Positions 1 to 6,931 of a DNA stretch of 10,956 nt are shown in pieces. The position numbers and the translations under genes were made by a program. The notes under the pieces were generated by a model. It was not told the origin of the DNA. It was given only the letters and a program-made list of their open reading frames with translations, and did not search any database. Each line of letters starts with the position of its first letter. Position 1 is the stretch's first letter. Source of the DNA: an uncultured Opitutaceae bacterium (GTDB taxonomy: Bacteria > Verrucomicrobiota > Verrucomicrobiae > Opitutales > Opitutaceae); the NCBI GenBank assembly GCA_946482625.1, contig CAMLSH010000077.1:1-10956 (forward strand), written 5' to 3'.

Positions 1-20
1 TTTGTTAGGCCGTTCTGTCC

Positions 21-1562
21 ATGAAAAACTTCTACATCACGACCGCGATCGACTATGTGAACGGTTCGCCACACTTGGGCCATGCCTACGAAAAGGTGCT
101 GACGGACGTCATTGCCAGGTTCCGGCGGATGATGGGCGACAACGTTTACTTCCTGACCGGCGTCGATGAACACGGCCAGAAAGTCCAGCAAAGCGCCAAG
201 GCGAAAGGCGTGCCGCCGCAGCAGTTTTGCGACGAGGTTTCCCAGGAGTTTCGCGCGATGTGCGCCAAGCTCGACATTTCAAATACAGACTTCATCCGCA
301 CGACCGAAGAGCGGCATAAAAAAGTCGTCCGCCAGCTGCTCCAGCAGCTCTTCGACAAGGGCGAAATCTACAAGGCCGAGTACAAAGGTTTCTATTCCAC
401 CCGCCAGGAGCAGTTCCTCCAGGACAAGGACCGTAATCCTGACGGCTCATGGCCAGAGATCTTCGGCGAAGTCACGGAGATCACGGAGAGCAACTATTTC
501 TTCAAGCTGCGCCAATATCAGGAGTGGCTCGTCGATCATCTGAAGAAGAACGAGAATTTCGTCTTCCCGCGTTATCGTCAAAAGCAGGTGTTGGAGTTTC
601 TTTCCGAGCCGCTGAACGACCTCTGCATTTCGCGTCCGCGCGATCGCCTGGAGTGGGGGATCACGCTGCCGTTCGACGAGAATTTCGTGACCTACGTCTG
701 GTTCGACGCGCTGGTGAATTACTACACGGCGGTCGTGGACAAGCCCGAGTTCTGGCCGGCTGATTTCCATGTGATCGGCAAAGATATCCTCGTGCCGCCG
801 CACGCCGTGTACTGGCCGATCATGCTTAAGGCTTGCGGCATCGAGCCGCCGAAGTCGCTGCTTGCGCACGGCTGGTGGTCGATCAACGGCAGCAAGATGT
901 CGAAGAGCACGGGCAACTTCGTCGAGCCGATGGCATTCGCCGATCAGTACGGTGTCGATGCGCTGCGCTACTTCATGATCCGCGAAATGAGCGTCGGCCA
1001 AGACAGCGATTTTTCGCAGCCGCAGTTCCTCGCGCGCTATAACGCCGAGCTCGCGAACAACCTCGGCAACCTCGTCAACCGCACGCTGAACATGACCAAT
1101 CGCTTCGGCGGTGGCGTGATCCCGGCCGGCGAAACGGGCGACGACGTTGAACTCGAGTTGCAGCGCCTCTGGGACAAAACCCGCGACGAGGTCATCGCGC
1201 TCTACGAAGGCTTTCAGTTCCATATCGGCCTTGAACGCACGTTCGCGTTCGTCACCGCGACCAACGCCTACATCGAGAAACGCGCGCCGTGGAAACTCGG
1301 TAAATCGACCGAGACGAAGGATCAGTCATTGCTGCGGACATCGCTCGCAACGATGGCGGAAGCGCTCCGTCTCGCAACCGCGCTGCTGCCCGCGGTGATG
1401 CCTTCGACCGCGAAAAAAATTAACGGCGTGCTTGGTTACGAAGCAGGCGCGAACTGGCGCGACGAGCTCGTCTGGAGCACGCGCCTCACCGGCAAAAAGG
1501 TCGCCGAGACCGCGATCCTCTTTCCGCGTCCGGAGAAACCGGCGACGGAAAAGAAGGCCTAG
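21..1562 (+). CDS. metG: Methionyl-tRNA synthetase, short zinc-less form
   Basis: Class I aminoacyl-tRNA synthetase that charges tRNA-Met with methionine in the cytoplasm. The Rossmann catalytic domain shows the ATP-binding signatures HLGH (residues 18-21, the HIGH motif) and KMSKS (292-296). The anticodon-binding helical bundle follows, with the NLGNLVNR segment. The connective-peptide region around residues 120-160 (GFYSTRQEQFL to NYFFKL) has no CxxC knuckles, so this is a form without the zinc site seen in E. coli or Thermus enzymes. At 513 residues it ends after the anticodon domain with a short Lys-rich tail (EKPATEKKA) and lacks the C-terminal EMAP/Trbp111-like tRNA-binding domain of longer MetRS proteins. 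The ATG at 21 starts directly on the conserved FYITTAIDYVNGSPHLGH block, so the start is firm although no Shine-Dalgarno is visible in the 20 bases upstream. Function assignment is very secure. Confidence 0.97.
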   Translation: MKNFYITTAIDYVNGSPHLGHAYEKVLTDVIARFRRMMGDNVYFLTGVDEHGQKVQQSAKAKGVPPQQFCDEVSQEFRAMCAKLDISNTDFIRTTEERHKKVVRQLLQQLFDKGEIYKAEYKGFYSTRQEQFLQDKDRNPDGSWPEIFGEVTEITESNYFFKLRQYQEWLVDHLKKNENFVFPRYRQKQVLEFLSEPLNDLCISRPRDRLEWGITLPFDENFVTYVWFDALVNYYTAVVDKPEFWPADFHVIGKDILVPPHAVYWPIMLKACGIEPPKSLLAHGWWSINGSKMSKSTGNFVEPMAFADQYGVDALRYFMIREMSVGQDSDFSQPQFLARYNAELANNLGNLVNRTLNMTNRFGGGVIPAGETGDDVELELQRLWDKTRDEVIALYEGFQFHIGLERTFAFVTATNAYIEKRAPWKLGKSTETKDQSLLRTSLATMAEALRLATALLPAVMPSTAKKINGVLGYEAGANWRDELVWSTRLTGKKVAETAILFPRPEKPATEKKA

Positions 1563-1575
1563 TCGCTCCGAGGGT

Positions 1576-1601
1576 GCGGCGGATTATCCCTAATCCGCCG
1601 C
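1576..1601. repeat. REP-like palindromic hairpin, copy 1
   Basis: Perfect 11-bp inverted repeat (GCGGCGGATTA / TAATCCGCCGC) around a TCCC loop, 14 bases after the metG stop. The only following T-rich sequence is weak (GTTTGACTT), so it could help terminate metG transcription but is not a textbook intrinsic terminator. Its ATCCCTAA core is shared, in inverse orientation, with the second hairpin at 1638-1659, which argues for a repetitive palindromic element rather than a one-off terminator. Confidence 0.65.
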
Positions 1602-1637
1602 GTTTGACTTGGCCCGCCGGTGAACTCGAATCGCACC

Positions 1638-1663
1638 GGCGCGTTAGGGATAACGCGCCCTAC
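1638..1663 (-). repeat. REP-like palindromic hairpin, copy 2, with GTAG foot
   Basis: Perfect 9-bp inverted repeat (GGCGCGTTA / TAACGCGCC) around a GGGA loop. Read on the minus strand, the stem is immediately preceded by GTAG (complement of 1660-1663), the tetranucleotide that marks the 5' foot of many REP elements mobilised by RAYT (TnpA-REP) proteins. The loop and inner stem are the reverse complement of copy 1. The element lies 15 bases before the menF ATG and could also affect its translation. The structure is seen directly; the REP identity is inference. Confidence 0.6.
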
Positions 1664-1677
1664 ATCGGGAAATTCTC

Positions 1678-3099
1678 ATGACCATCCTTCCGCTCAATCC
1701 CGCCGAGAACTCTTCGCCGGAGGCGTTGTTCGCGTTTCTCGCGCAGTGTCAGCTGGCGGCAAAGCGGGCGGGACGCGGGCAGCTCGTGAGCATTTCGTTG
1801 GAGATCGACGCGCTCGATCCGCTGGCGGTGTTGGAATCGATCTTCGAGCCGGGGGAGCGCCATTTTTATGTCGAGCGTCCGGCTGAGGGGTTCGCCGTCG
1901 CAGGCGCGGAGGCGGTGCTCGCATTTTCCGCGCGCGGTGCGGAGCGCTTCGCGGGTTGCCAGCAGTTCATCGACGAAACACTCGCCAACACGCTCGCCGT
2001 CGGCACGCAGAGCGCGGCGTTTGCGGGACCGCATTTCTTCACGGCGTTCTCGTTCTTCGATGACGTCGAGACCGGCGAAACATTCGAAGCCGCCAGTGTC
2101 TTCGTGCCGCGCTGGCAGGTAGCGCTCGCAAACGGTCGCACCACCGCAGTCGCCAACTTGCTCGTCGAGGCCGATTCACCGCTCGAAGCGCTCGCCGAGC
2201 GCGTGTGGCGTGCGCGGAAGAAATTTGGCGCGTTCGACTATTCGGCACCGGATTTCCAAGAGGCTCCCGCGATGCCCACAACCGTTCGTGAGGTCGGCGG
2301 CGACGGCGCGTACGCGGCATCGGTCCGGCGGGCGGTGGAGCGAATCGAAGCCGGCGAATTCGAGAAAATCGTGCTGGCCCGCGCGAAAGACATCGTCGCC
2401 AGCCAACCACTACACCCGTTGCGCGTGTTGAACGGTCTCCGCCAGCGCTTCGCAGACTGTTTTGCGTTCTCCGTCGCGAACGGCCGCGGCCAGAGTTTTA
2501 TCGGCGCGAGTCCGGAGCGCCTGCTGCGCGTGAGCGACGGACAGCTTCTTACTGAAGCGCTCGCCGGCTCGATCCGCCGCGGCGCGACCGCAAGCGAAGA
2601 CGCGGCGTTGGGCACCACGCTTCTGCGCAGCGAGAAGGACCGCCGCGAGCATGAGTTCGTGTTGCAGTCGATCACGCGCCGACTGGAACCGCTTGGAGTG
2701 ACGCTGGACTTCCCGGCCACCCCCGGACTGCGCCGCCTGGCCAATGTGCAACATCTGCACACAACGGTGCGCGCGACTCTTCCCGCAGGCGTTCGCTTGC
2801 TCGACGCACTGGCGCGGCTGCATCCCACGCCTGCGGTGGGAGGCAAACCGCGAGCAGCCGCTCTTCCGCGTATCCGGGAGCTGGAGGCCTTTCCGCGCGG
2901 ACTCTACGCTGGCGCGCTCGGCTGGATCGATGCGCGAGGCAACGGCGAGTTTTTTGTCGGGCTGCGCTCGGCGCTGATCGATGGACCGCACGCCCGTCTC
3001 TATGCTGGCGCCGGGATTGTGGCTGGCTCATGGCCAGAGAAAGAATTCGCCGAGACAGAGCTGAAGTTCCGCGCCATGCAGGACGCTCTTTTGAGCTGA
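1678..3099 (+). CDS. menF: Isochorismate synthase
   Basis: Mg-dependent enzyme of the chorismate-binding (MST) family that converts chorismate to isochorismate, the committed step to menaquinone or, in other organisms, to catecholate siderophores or salicylate. The C-terminal catalytic domain (about 205-470) carries the expected motifs in order: KIVLAR (230-235, the Lys taken as general base), SPERLL, ALAGSIRRG, SEKDRREHEF (317-327), HTTVRA (361-366), HPTPAVGGKP (382-391), FPRGLYAGALGW, and GSWPEKEFAETELK (450-463) with the metal-ligand glutamates. The Lys base together with the Leu in LHTTVRA fits isochorismate synthases rather than anthranilate or aminodeoxychorismate synthases. The N-terminal 200 residues are the less conserved half. 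Length (473) is normal. No men or ent partner gene lies beside it, so the choice between MenF and EntC/DhbC roles rests on family frequency; menaquinone is the likelier use. The ATG at 1678 has only a weak GGGA upstream. Confidence 0.93.
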   Translation: MTILPLNPAENSSPEALFAFLAQCQLAAKRAGRGQLVSISLEIDALDPLAVLESIFEPGERHFYVERPAEGFAVAGAEAVLAFSARGAERFAGCQQFIDETLANTLAVGTQSAAFAGPHFFTAFSFFDDVETGETFEAASVFVPRWQVALANGRTTAVANLLVEADSPLEALAERVWRARKKFGAFDYSAPDFQEAPAMPTTVREVGGDGAYAASVRRAVERIEAGEFEKIVLARAKDIVASQPLHPLRVLNGLRQRFADCFAFSVANGRGQSFIGASPERLLRVSDGQLLTEALAGSIRRGATASEDAALGTTLLRSEKDRREHEFVLQSITRRLEPLGVTLDFPATPGLRRLANVQHLHTTVRATLPAGVRLLDALARLHPTPAVGGKPRAAALPRIRELEAFPRGLYAGALGWIDARGNGEFFVGLRSALIDGPHARLYAGAGIVAGSWPEKEFAETELKFRAMQDALLS

Positions 3100-3256
3100 G
3101 GATTTTGCAGCCGGCTCGGCGTTATCGATCGCTGGAGGCCGCCGCGTCGTCGGCACCGGTGCCTGGGCTGCGATTTGAAAAGCATTGCGCTACGTTCCGG
3201 TGTGCGTCGGAAACGCGGGGCGTTTGAAAATCGGGTCGCGTGTGCGATGCTGCACG

Positions 3257-4285
3257 ATGATTCCGTTTTCGGTTCTCGATCTTTCTCCCATTGTTCGCGG
3301 CGGCGATGCCGCCGGAGCGTTGCGCAACTCGCTCGATCTCGCGCGCCACGCGGAGCGACTTGGCTACAAGCGCTACTGGCTCGCCGAGCATCACAGCATG
3401 CCCGGTATCGCCAGCGCGGCGACGGCGGTGGCCATCGCGCATGTCGCCGGCGGCACCTCGACCATCCGCGTCGGATCAGGGGGCATCATGCTTCCCAATC
3501 ACTCGCCGCTGGTGATCGCCGAGCAGTTCGGGACCCTCGACGCGCTGTTCCCGGGACGGATCGATCTCGGTCTTGGCCGCGCACCGGGCACGGATCAACG
3601 CACGGCACGAGCGCTTCGTCGCGAGCGTTTCAACCAGTCGGCGGATTCGTTTCCGCAGGACGTGCTTGAGCTTCAAGGTTATTTTCGACCGGCGCTTTCG
3701 GGCCAAGCCGTACGCGCGATCCCGGGCGAGGGCAGGGCGGTGCCGCTGTGGTTGCTTGGATCGAGCCTGTTCAGCGCCCGGCTGGCGGCGTCGCTCGGCT
3801 TGCCGTATGCGTTTGCCGGGCACTTCGCGCCGGATCTCATGCTCGACGCGTTGGCCCTTTACCGGCGGGAGTTCCAGCCTTCGGAGCAGCTGGCAGCGCC
3901 CTATGCGATGGCCGGCGTCGGTGTGGTCGCCGCGGAAACCGACGCGGAAGCGACGAAGATTTTCACCTCGCTGCAGCAGCAGTTTATCGCGTTGCACCGT
4001 GGAGTGCCGGGACAACTGCCACCGCCAGTCGACGATCTCGGCGCGATCGCTACGGCTCCGGAAATAGCCTCGGTAAACCACGCGTTGCGCGAGGCGATCG
4101 TGGGTTCGCGTATGACGGTGCGGCGTGGAGTGGAGACGTTTCTCCAGCGCACCGGCGTGGACGAAATCATCGTTACCGCGCATATCTTCGATCATACGGC
4201 GCGCGTGCTTTCTTATCGGATACTTGCCGAAGTCAGAGATGAACTCGCAGCTTCGCCGGCGCTGCGAAAGAGTACCGATCGCTGA
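3257..4285 (+). CDS. yhbW: LLM-class flavin-dependent oxidoreductase (YhbW-like)
   Basis: Bacterial-luciferase-like TIM-barrel flavoprotein, probably using FMNH2 from a separate reductase; the substrate of this subfamily is not established. Sequence resembles E. coli YhbW along its whole length: LDLSPI at the N terminus, YWLAEHHSM (40-48), [20 protein letters not shown] (73-92), [18 protein letters not shown] (99-116), VPLWLLGSS (162-170), FAGHFAPD (186-193) and [10 protein letters not shown] start at the ATG at 3257, giving 342 residues, because this places SVLDLSPI at the beginning as in family members. The open frame extends upstream to 3185, but those extra residues (Arg/Cys-rich) look like translated leader. 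A 12-bp palindrome, GGCACCGGTGCC, sits at 3152-3163 in the 157-base gap after menF and might be an operator. The gene is co-directional with menF but need not be in one operon with it. It converges with the gene at 4338-4757. Confidence 0.9.
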   Translation: MIPFSVLDLSPIVRGGDAAGALRNSLDLARHAERLGYKRYWLAEHHSMPGIASAATAVAIAHVAGGTSTIRVGSGGIMLPNHSPLVIAEQFGTLDALFPGRIDLGLGRAPGTDQRTARALRRERFNQSADSFPQDVLELQGYFRPALSGQAVRAIPGEGRAVPLWLLGSSLFSARLAASLGLPYAFAGHFAPDLMLDALALYRREFQPSEQLAAPYAMAGVGVVAAETDAEATKIFTSLQQQFIALHRGVPGQLPPPVDDLGAIATAPEIASVNHALREAIVGSRMTVRRGVETFLQRTGVDEIIVTAHIFDHTARVLSYRILAEVRDELAASPALRKSTDR

Positions 4286-4337
4286 GGAACAACCGGCACT
4301 CGTACGCGCTATGGGGTGAAACGAAGCGCGAGGAAGC

Positions 4338-4757
4338 TCACTCCTGATGATGGCTCGCCTGGCCTTCGACGGCGTCGCCCTGGTCGATCACGACGCCGGC
4401 ACGATCGAGGGCGGTACGGAGCGAAGCGCCGTATCTGACACCAAGCTCATCGAGCTGGAACTCGACTTCGGCAAAGGGACCGTCGAGCGCGAACTCCATG
4501 CTGTCGGCGAGATCGAGGATGTCTTCGATGGTGAAATGCTCCTCAATCACCGATTGATTGCCTTCGAGCGCGGTGAGCGATGCGGCGCAGGCGTCGTCGC
4601 CTACGACCGTCGGCCGCAACCGCACGAGACCGCGCAGATGGGCGTTGGTCACGCGTTCGGCGAGGCGCCGGATCGTGAAATAGCTGTGGGCCAAGTTGGC
4701 GAGATGCGCCTGGCGGAGGAGGGTCTGGCGGGAAGAGAGAAGTTTCGAAAAGTTCAT
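4338..4757 (-). CDS. Uncharacterised 139-residue protein, probably all-helical
   Basis: I do not recognise a characterised family. The frame looks genuinely coding: third codon positions are strongly G/C as in the neighbouring genes, while the overlapping plus-strand frame (4347-4811) has the Asp/Glu/His/Gly/Arg-rich look of an antisense shadow. The protein starts MNFSKLLSSRQTLLRQAHLANLAHSYF, a likely amphipathic helix rich in Leu and Gln. It has a well-formed middle block, EGNQSVIEEHFTIEDILDLADSME (65-88), then a beta-like stretch with acidic residues (FAEVEFQLDEL, 95-105) and a second helix (ASLRTALDRAGV). There is no signal peptide, membrane segment or Cys/His metal motif, so it is probably cytoplasmic. 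An AGGA 11 bases before the ATG may be a distant ribosome-binding site. It is monocistronic here, convergent with yhbW across 52 bases. Function unknown. Confidence 0.82.
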   Translation of the reverse strand: MNFSKLLSSRQTLLRQAHLANLAHSYFTIRRLAERVTNAHLRGLVRLRPTVVGDDACAASLTALEGNQSVIEEHFTIEDILDLADSMEFALDGPFAEVEFQLDELGVRYGASLRTALDRAGVVIDQGDAVEGQASHHQE

Positions 4758-5239
4758 GGATATGACGTTCCTGACTTCGGTGCCCGTGCACCTTGGGTTA
4801 ATGGTTGCTGAATTAACTCCTGGCGTGCGCCGGATTGCGTCACGTGCATGGATGCAAACACGGGACGACCGGCGCTATTCCGACTCTCAAAGAATACCGT
4901 GGCTGACGATGACTCTGAACTGACGACGGTCATCACTAACAACGACCTGAACAAACCGATCTTAAATCAACCTGGTCTGAAAAATCTGACACCGAGAGAC
5001 ACACGCGGTGCCATCGAGAATTCCAACTCATCCTGCCGGGGCAAAATCGCCTGGGCGGATGAACATCGCGAACAATCAACAGAGCGGACGCGGGATGTTT
5101 AGCAGAAAGGATTCCAATGCAATCGGCGTCTTCGATTTTTTGAGAATTTATCCGGACAACAGTCGTTGCGCAGCGAAGCACAACAAACGCGCAGACCCTC
5201 ATTGCCCGCGTGCGTATTGTTTATGAACTCTTGAACGCC
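4758..5239. other. Gene-free, AT-richer intergenic stretch between divergent genes
   Basis: This 482-base gap separates the minus-strand 139-residue gene from the plus-strand carboxyltransferase, so it must contain both promoters. By hand count 4861-4980 is about 51% GC and 5101-5160 about 42%, clearly below the flanking genes. The most AT-rich run is at 5133-5151 (GATTTTTTGAGAATTTAT), a reasonable place for promoter elements, but I cannot identify a convincing -35/-10 pair. An imperfect 7-bp hairpin lies around 5165-5184 (GTTGCGC / GCACAAC, one mismatch). Short frames here, such as the 84-codon frame at 4848-5102, have no family likeness and neutral codon choice, and I do not call them. No riboswitch or tRNA is recognised. 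Confidence 0.6.
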
Positions 5240-6748
5240 ATGTTTTCTCCCGTCGCCTTCAACAACACCGTGCTGCGTGATGGTCATCAATCGCTGGCGG
5301 CCACGCGCATGACGACGGCCCAGATGCTTCCCGCCGCGCCGCTGCTCGATTCGCTCGGCTTCAGCGGTCTGGAAACTTGGGGCGGAGCGACCATCGACTC
5401 GTGCCTGCGTTATCTCGGCGAGAATCCGTTCGATCGTTTGCGCGCGCTGAAAAAGGCCGCTCCGAAGACGCCGCACATCATGCTCCTGCGCGGGCAAAAC
5501 ATCGTGCAGTACACCAGTTTCCCCGACGACGTGGTGCAGGCGTTCGTACGCTGTACCGCGGACGCGGGCTGCGATGTCTTGCGCGTTTTCGACGCGCTCA
5601 ACGATCTGCGCAATTTGGAAACCGCCGTGGCCGCCGTGAAGACCGCGAAGAAACACGCGCGCGGCGAAATCTGCTACACCACGAGCCCGGTTCACACCAT
5701 CGACGCCTTCGTGACCATGGGCGTCGCGTTGGAAAAAATGGGCTGCGATTCGATCGGGATCAAAGACATGTCCGGCGTGCTCGCGCCGCGTATCGCTTTC
5801 GATCTCGTCAGCCAGCTAAAACGCCGCACCGGGCTGCCGGTCGTCGTCCACACGCACGACACCGCCGGTCTGGCCGCCGCCACTTATCTCGCGGCGATCG
5901 ACGCTGGTGCTGACATCGTGGAGACATCCATCGCCCCCTTCGCCAACGGCACCGCTCAGCCTGACACGGTTCGCATGATCGCGCTGCTTGAGGGCAACCC
6001 ACGCCGACCGAAGTACGACACCGACACGCTCTTCAAACTGCGCATGCACTTCGTCGAAGTGTACAAGGAGTTGTCCAAATTCACCTCGACCGACAACGAG
6101 CGCGTGGACAGCGACACGCTCTGCTATCAAGTGCCCGGCGGCATGCTGAGTAACTTTCGCACGCAGCTGAAGGAGCAGAACATGATGGCGCAGTTCGACG
6201 ACGTGATGCGCGAGGTCCCAGTCGTGCGCGAAGCGCTTGGCTGGATACCGCTGGTGACGCCGACCTCCCAGATCGTCGGCACTCAGGCGATGCTCAACGT
6301 GAAGTTCGGCCGCTGGAAGAATCTCGCGCAGGCCACGGTCGACATCGTCCTCGGCAAGTTTGGCCGTCCTCCAGGCAAGTTAAGTTCGGAGCTGCTCGCG
6401 CTCGTGGAAAAGAAGACCGGCCAGAAGCCGATCGAAGGCCGGCTCGCCGATACGTTGCCCCCGCGGATGCCGAAGTTGCGCGAAGAACTCGCCGCCGCCG
6501 GTCTTCCGACGAACGACGAAGCCTGCGTGCTGCACGCGATGTTTCCCCGGGAATTCGCCGCGTTGCACAAACCGCCGGCGCCGGCCCCCGCGCCCGTCGT
6601 CGTTACGGCGAAAGCAGCGCCAGTGGCTCCCGTCGCGCCGGCACCCGCCGTGGCCTCCACCACACCCTTTGCCGCCCATGGGGCGGTCAGACGATTCGCG
6701 CTCACCATCGACGGGCATCGCAAGGAAGTGACCGTCGAAGAGGGCTGA
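5240..6748 (+). CDS. oadA: Pyruvate/oxaloacetate carboxyltransferase subunit (OadA/PycB type) with shortened biotinyl domain
   Basis: Carboxyltransferase that moves CO2 between pyruvate/oxaloacetate and biotin, as in the alpha subunit of Na+-pumping oxaloacetate decarboxylase, pyruvate carboxylase subunit B or the transcarboxylase 5S subunit. The TIM barrel shows NNTVLRDGHQSL with metal-ligand Asp14, LLRGQN, FDALND, GIKDMSG with the carboxylatable Lys175, and HTHDT with metal ligands His204 and His206; the Lys-to-His spacing matches pyruvate carboxylase. The PYC/OADA region follows, with QVPGGM and TPTSQIVGTQA. Residues 445-480 form an Ala/Pro/Val linker, and 484-502 (RRFALTIDGHRKEVTVEEG) match only the beginning of a biotin-carrier domain; no MKM biotinylation site is present before the stop. 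I prefer the ATG at 5240 (502 residues), just before the conserved AFNNT block, over the in-frame GTG at 5210. No beta or gamma pump subunit or biotin carboxylase lies nearby, so the exact complex cannot be decided. Confidence 0.9.
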   Translation: MFSPVAFNNTVLRDGHQSLAATRMTTAQMLPAAPLLDSLGFSGLETWGGATIDSCLRYLGENPFDRLRALKKAAPKTPHIMLLRGQNIVQYTSFPDDVVQAFVRCTADAGCDVLRVFDALNDLRNLETAVAAVKTAKKHARGEICYTTSPVHTIDAFVTMGVALEKMGCDSIGIKDMSGVLAPRIAFDLVSQLKRRTGLPVVVHTHDTAGLAAATYLAAIDAGADIVETSIAPFANGTAQPDTVRMIALLEGNPRRPKYDTDTLFKLRMHFVEVYKELSKFTSTDNERVDSDTLCYQVPGGMLSNFRTQLKEQNMMAQFDDVMREVPVVREALGWIPLVTPTSQIVGTQAMLNVKFGRWKNLAQATVDIVLGKFGRPPGKLSSELLALVEKKTGQKPIEGRLADTLPPRMPKLREELAAAGLPTNDEACVLHAMFPREFAALHKPPAPAPAPVVVTAKAAPVAPVAPAPAVASTTPFAAHGAVRRFALTIDGHRKEVTVEEG

Positions 6749-6776
6749 GCGCGTTGTTCGGAGCGATGCGATAAAT

Positions 6777-6827
6777 CCTTCAAGCGGCCAGCGGGTCTGG
6801 TGTTTGACCCCGTGCGCCGCTTGAAGG
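6777..6827. repeat. Long hairpin downstream of the carboxyltransferase gene
   Basis: A perfect 12-bp inverted repeat (CCTTCAAGCGGC at 6777-6788, complement at 6816-6827) encloses a 27-base interior. Within that interior, GGGTC (6793-6797) can pair with GACCC (6806-6810), so the whole 51 bases can fold into one long, imperfect stem-loop. It begins 28 bases after the oadA stop and could act as a transcription terminator or 3'-end stabiliser. It has no T-tract on its plus-strand side, so factor-independent termination is doubtful. A mobile or repetitive palindrome is the alternative. Confidence 0.5.
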
Positions 6828-6841
6828 TCCGCGCGGCCGCC

Positions 6842-6856
6842 GACGCGGAGCGCGTC
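6842..6856. repeat. Small GC hairpin in the same gap
   Basis: A 6-bp perfect inverted repeat, GACGCG / CGCGTC, around a GAG triloop, 14 bases after the longer hairpin. It is short and purely GC, so it could be chance in this composition. It is listed because two stem-loops in tandem in a 183-base gap resemble the arrangement of the REP-like pair after metG. Confidence 0.3.
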
Positions 6857-6931
6857 CCGGCTGCGATGCAATCAACAATGCGCGCCCGCCCGGAGCTTGC
6901 GGCTTCTCCGGCAGGGCTTCAGTAAACGCAC

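Noticed and set aside
447..1223. A 258-codon minus-strand frame inside metG
   Set aside because: Antisense shadow; composition is not protein-like and it lies entirely within a secure synthetase gene.
3185..3256. Upstream extension of the yhbW frame
   Set aside because: Family members begin near the SVLDLSPI block; the extension looks like translated leader sequence.
4305..4330. CGCGCT / AGCGCG inverted repeat between the convergent genes as a terminator
   Set aside because: Only 6 bp with a 14-base loop and no T-tract on either strand; too weak to call.
4848..5102. 84-codon plus-strand frame in the gap before the carboxyltransferase
   Set aside because: Neutral codon use, polar low-complexity product, no family likeness.
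5210..5239. GTG start ten codons upstream for the carboxyltransferase
   Set aside because: No ribosome-binding site, and the ATG at 5240 directly precedes the conserved N-terminal block; still possible.
5099..5695. A 198-codon minus-strand frame across the start of the carboxyltransferase
   Set aside because: Most of it is antisense to conserved TIM-barrel coding sequence, and the part in the gap shows no motif or codon bias.
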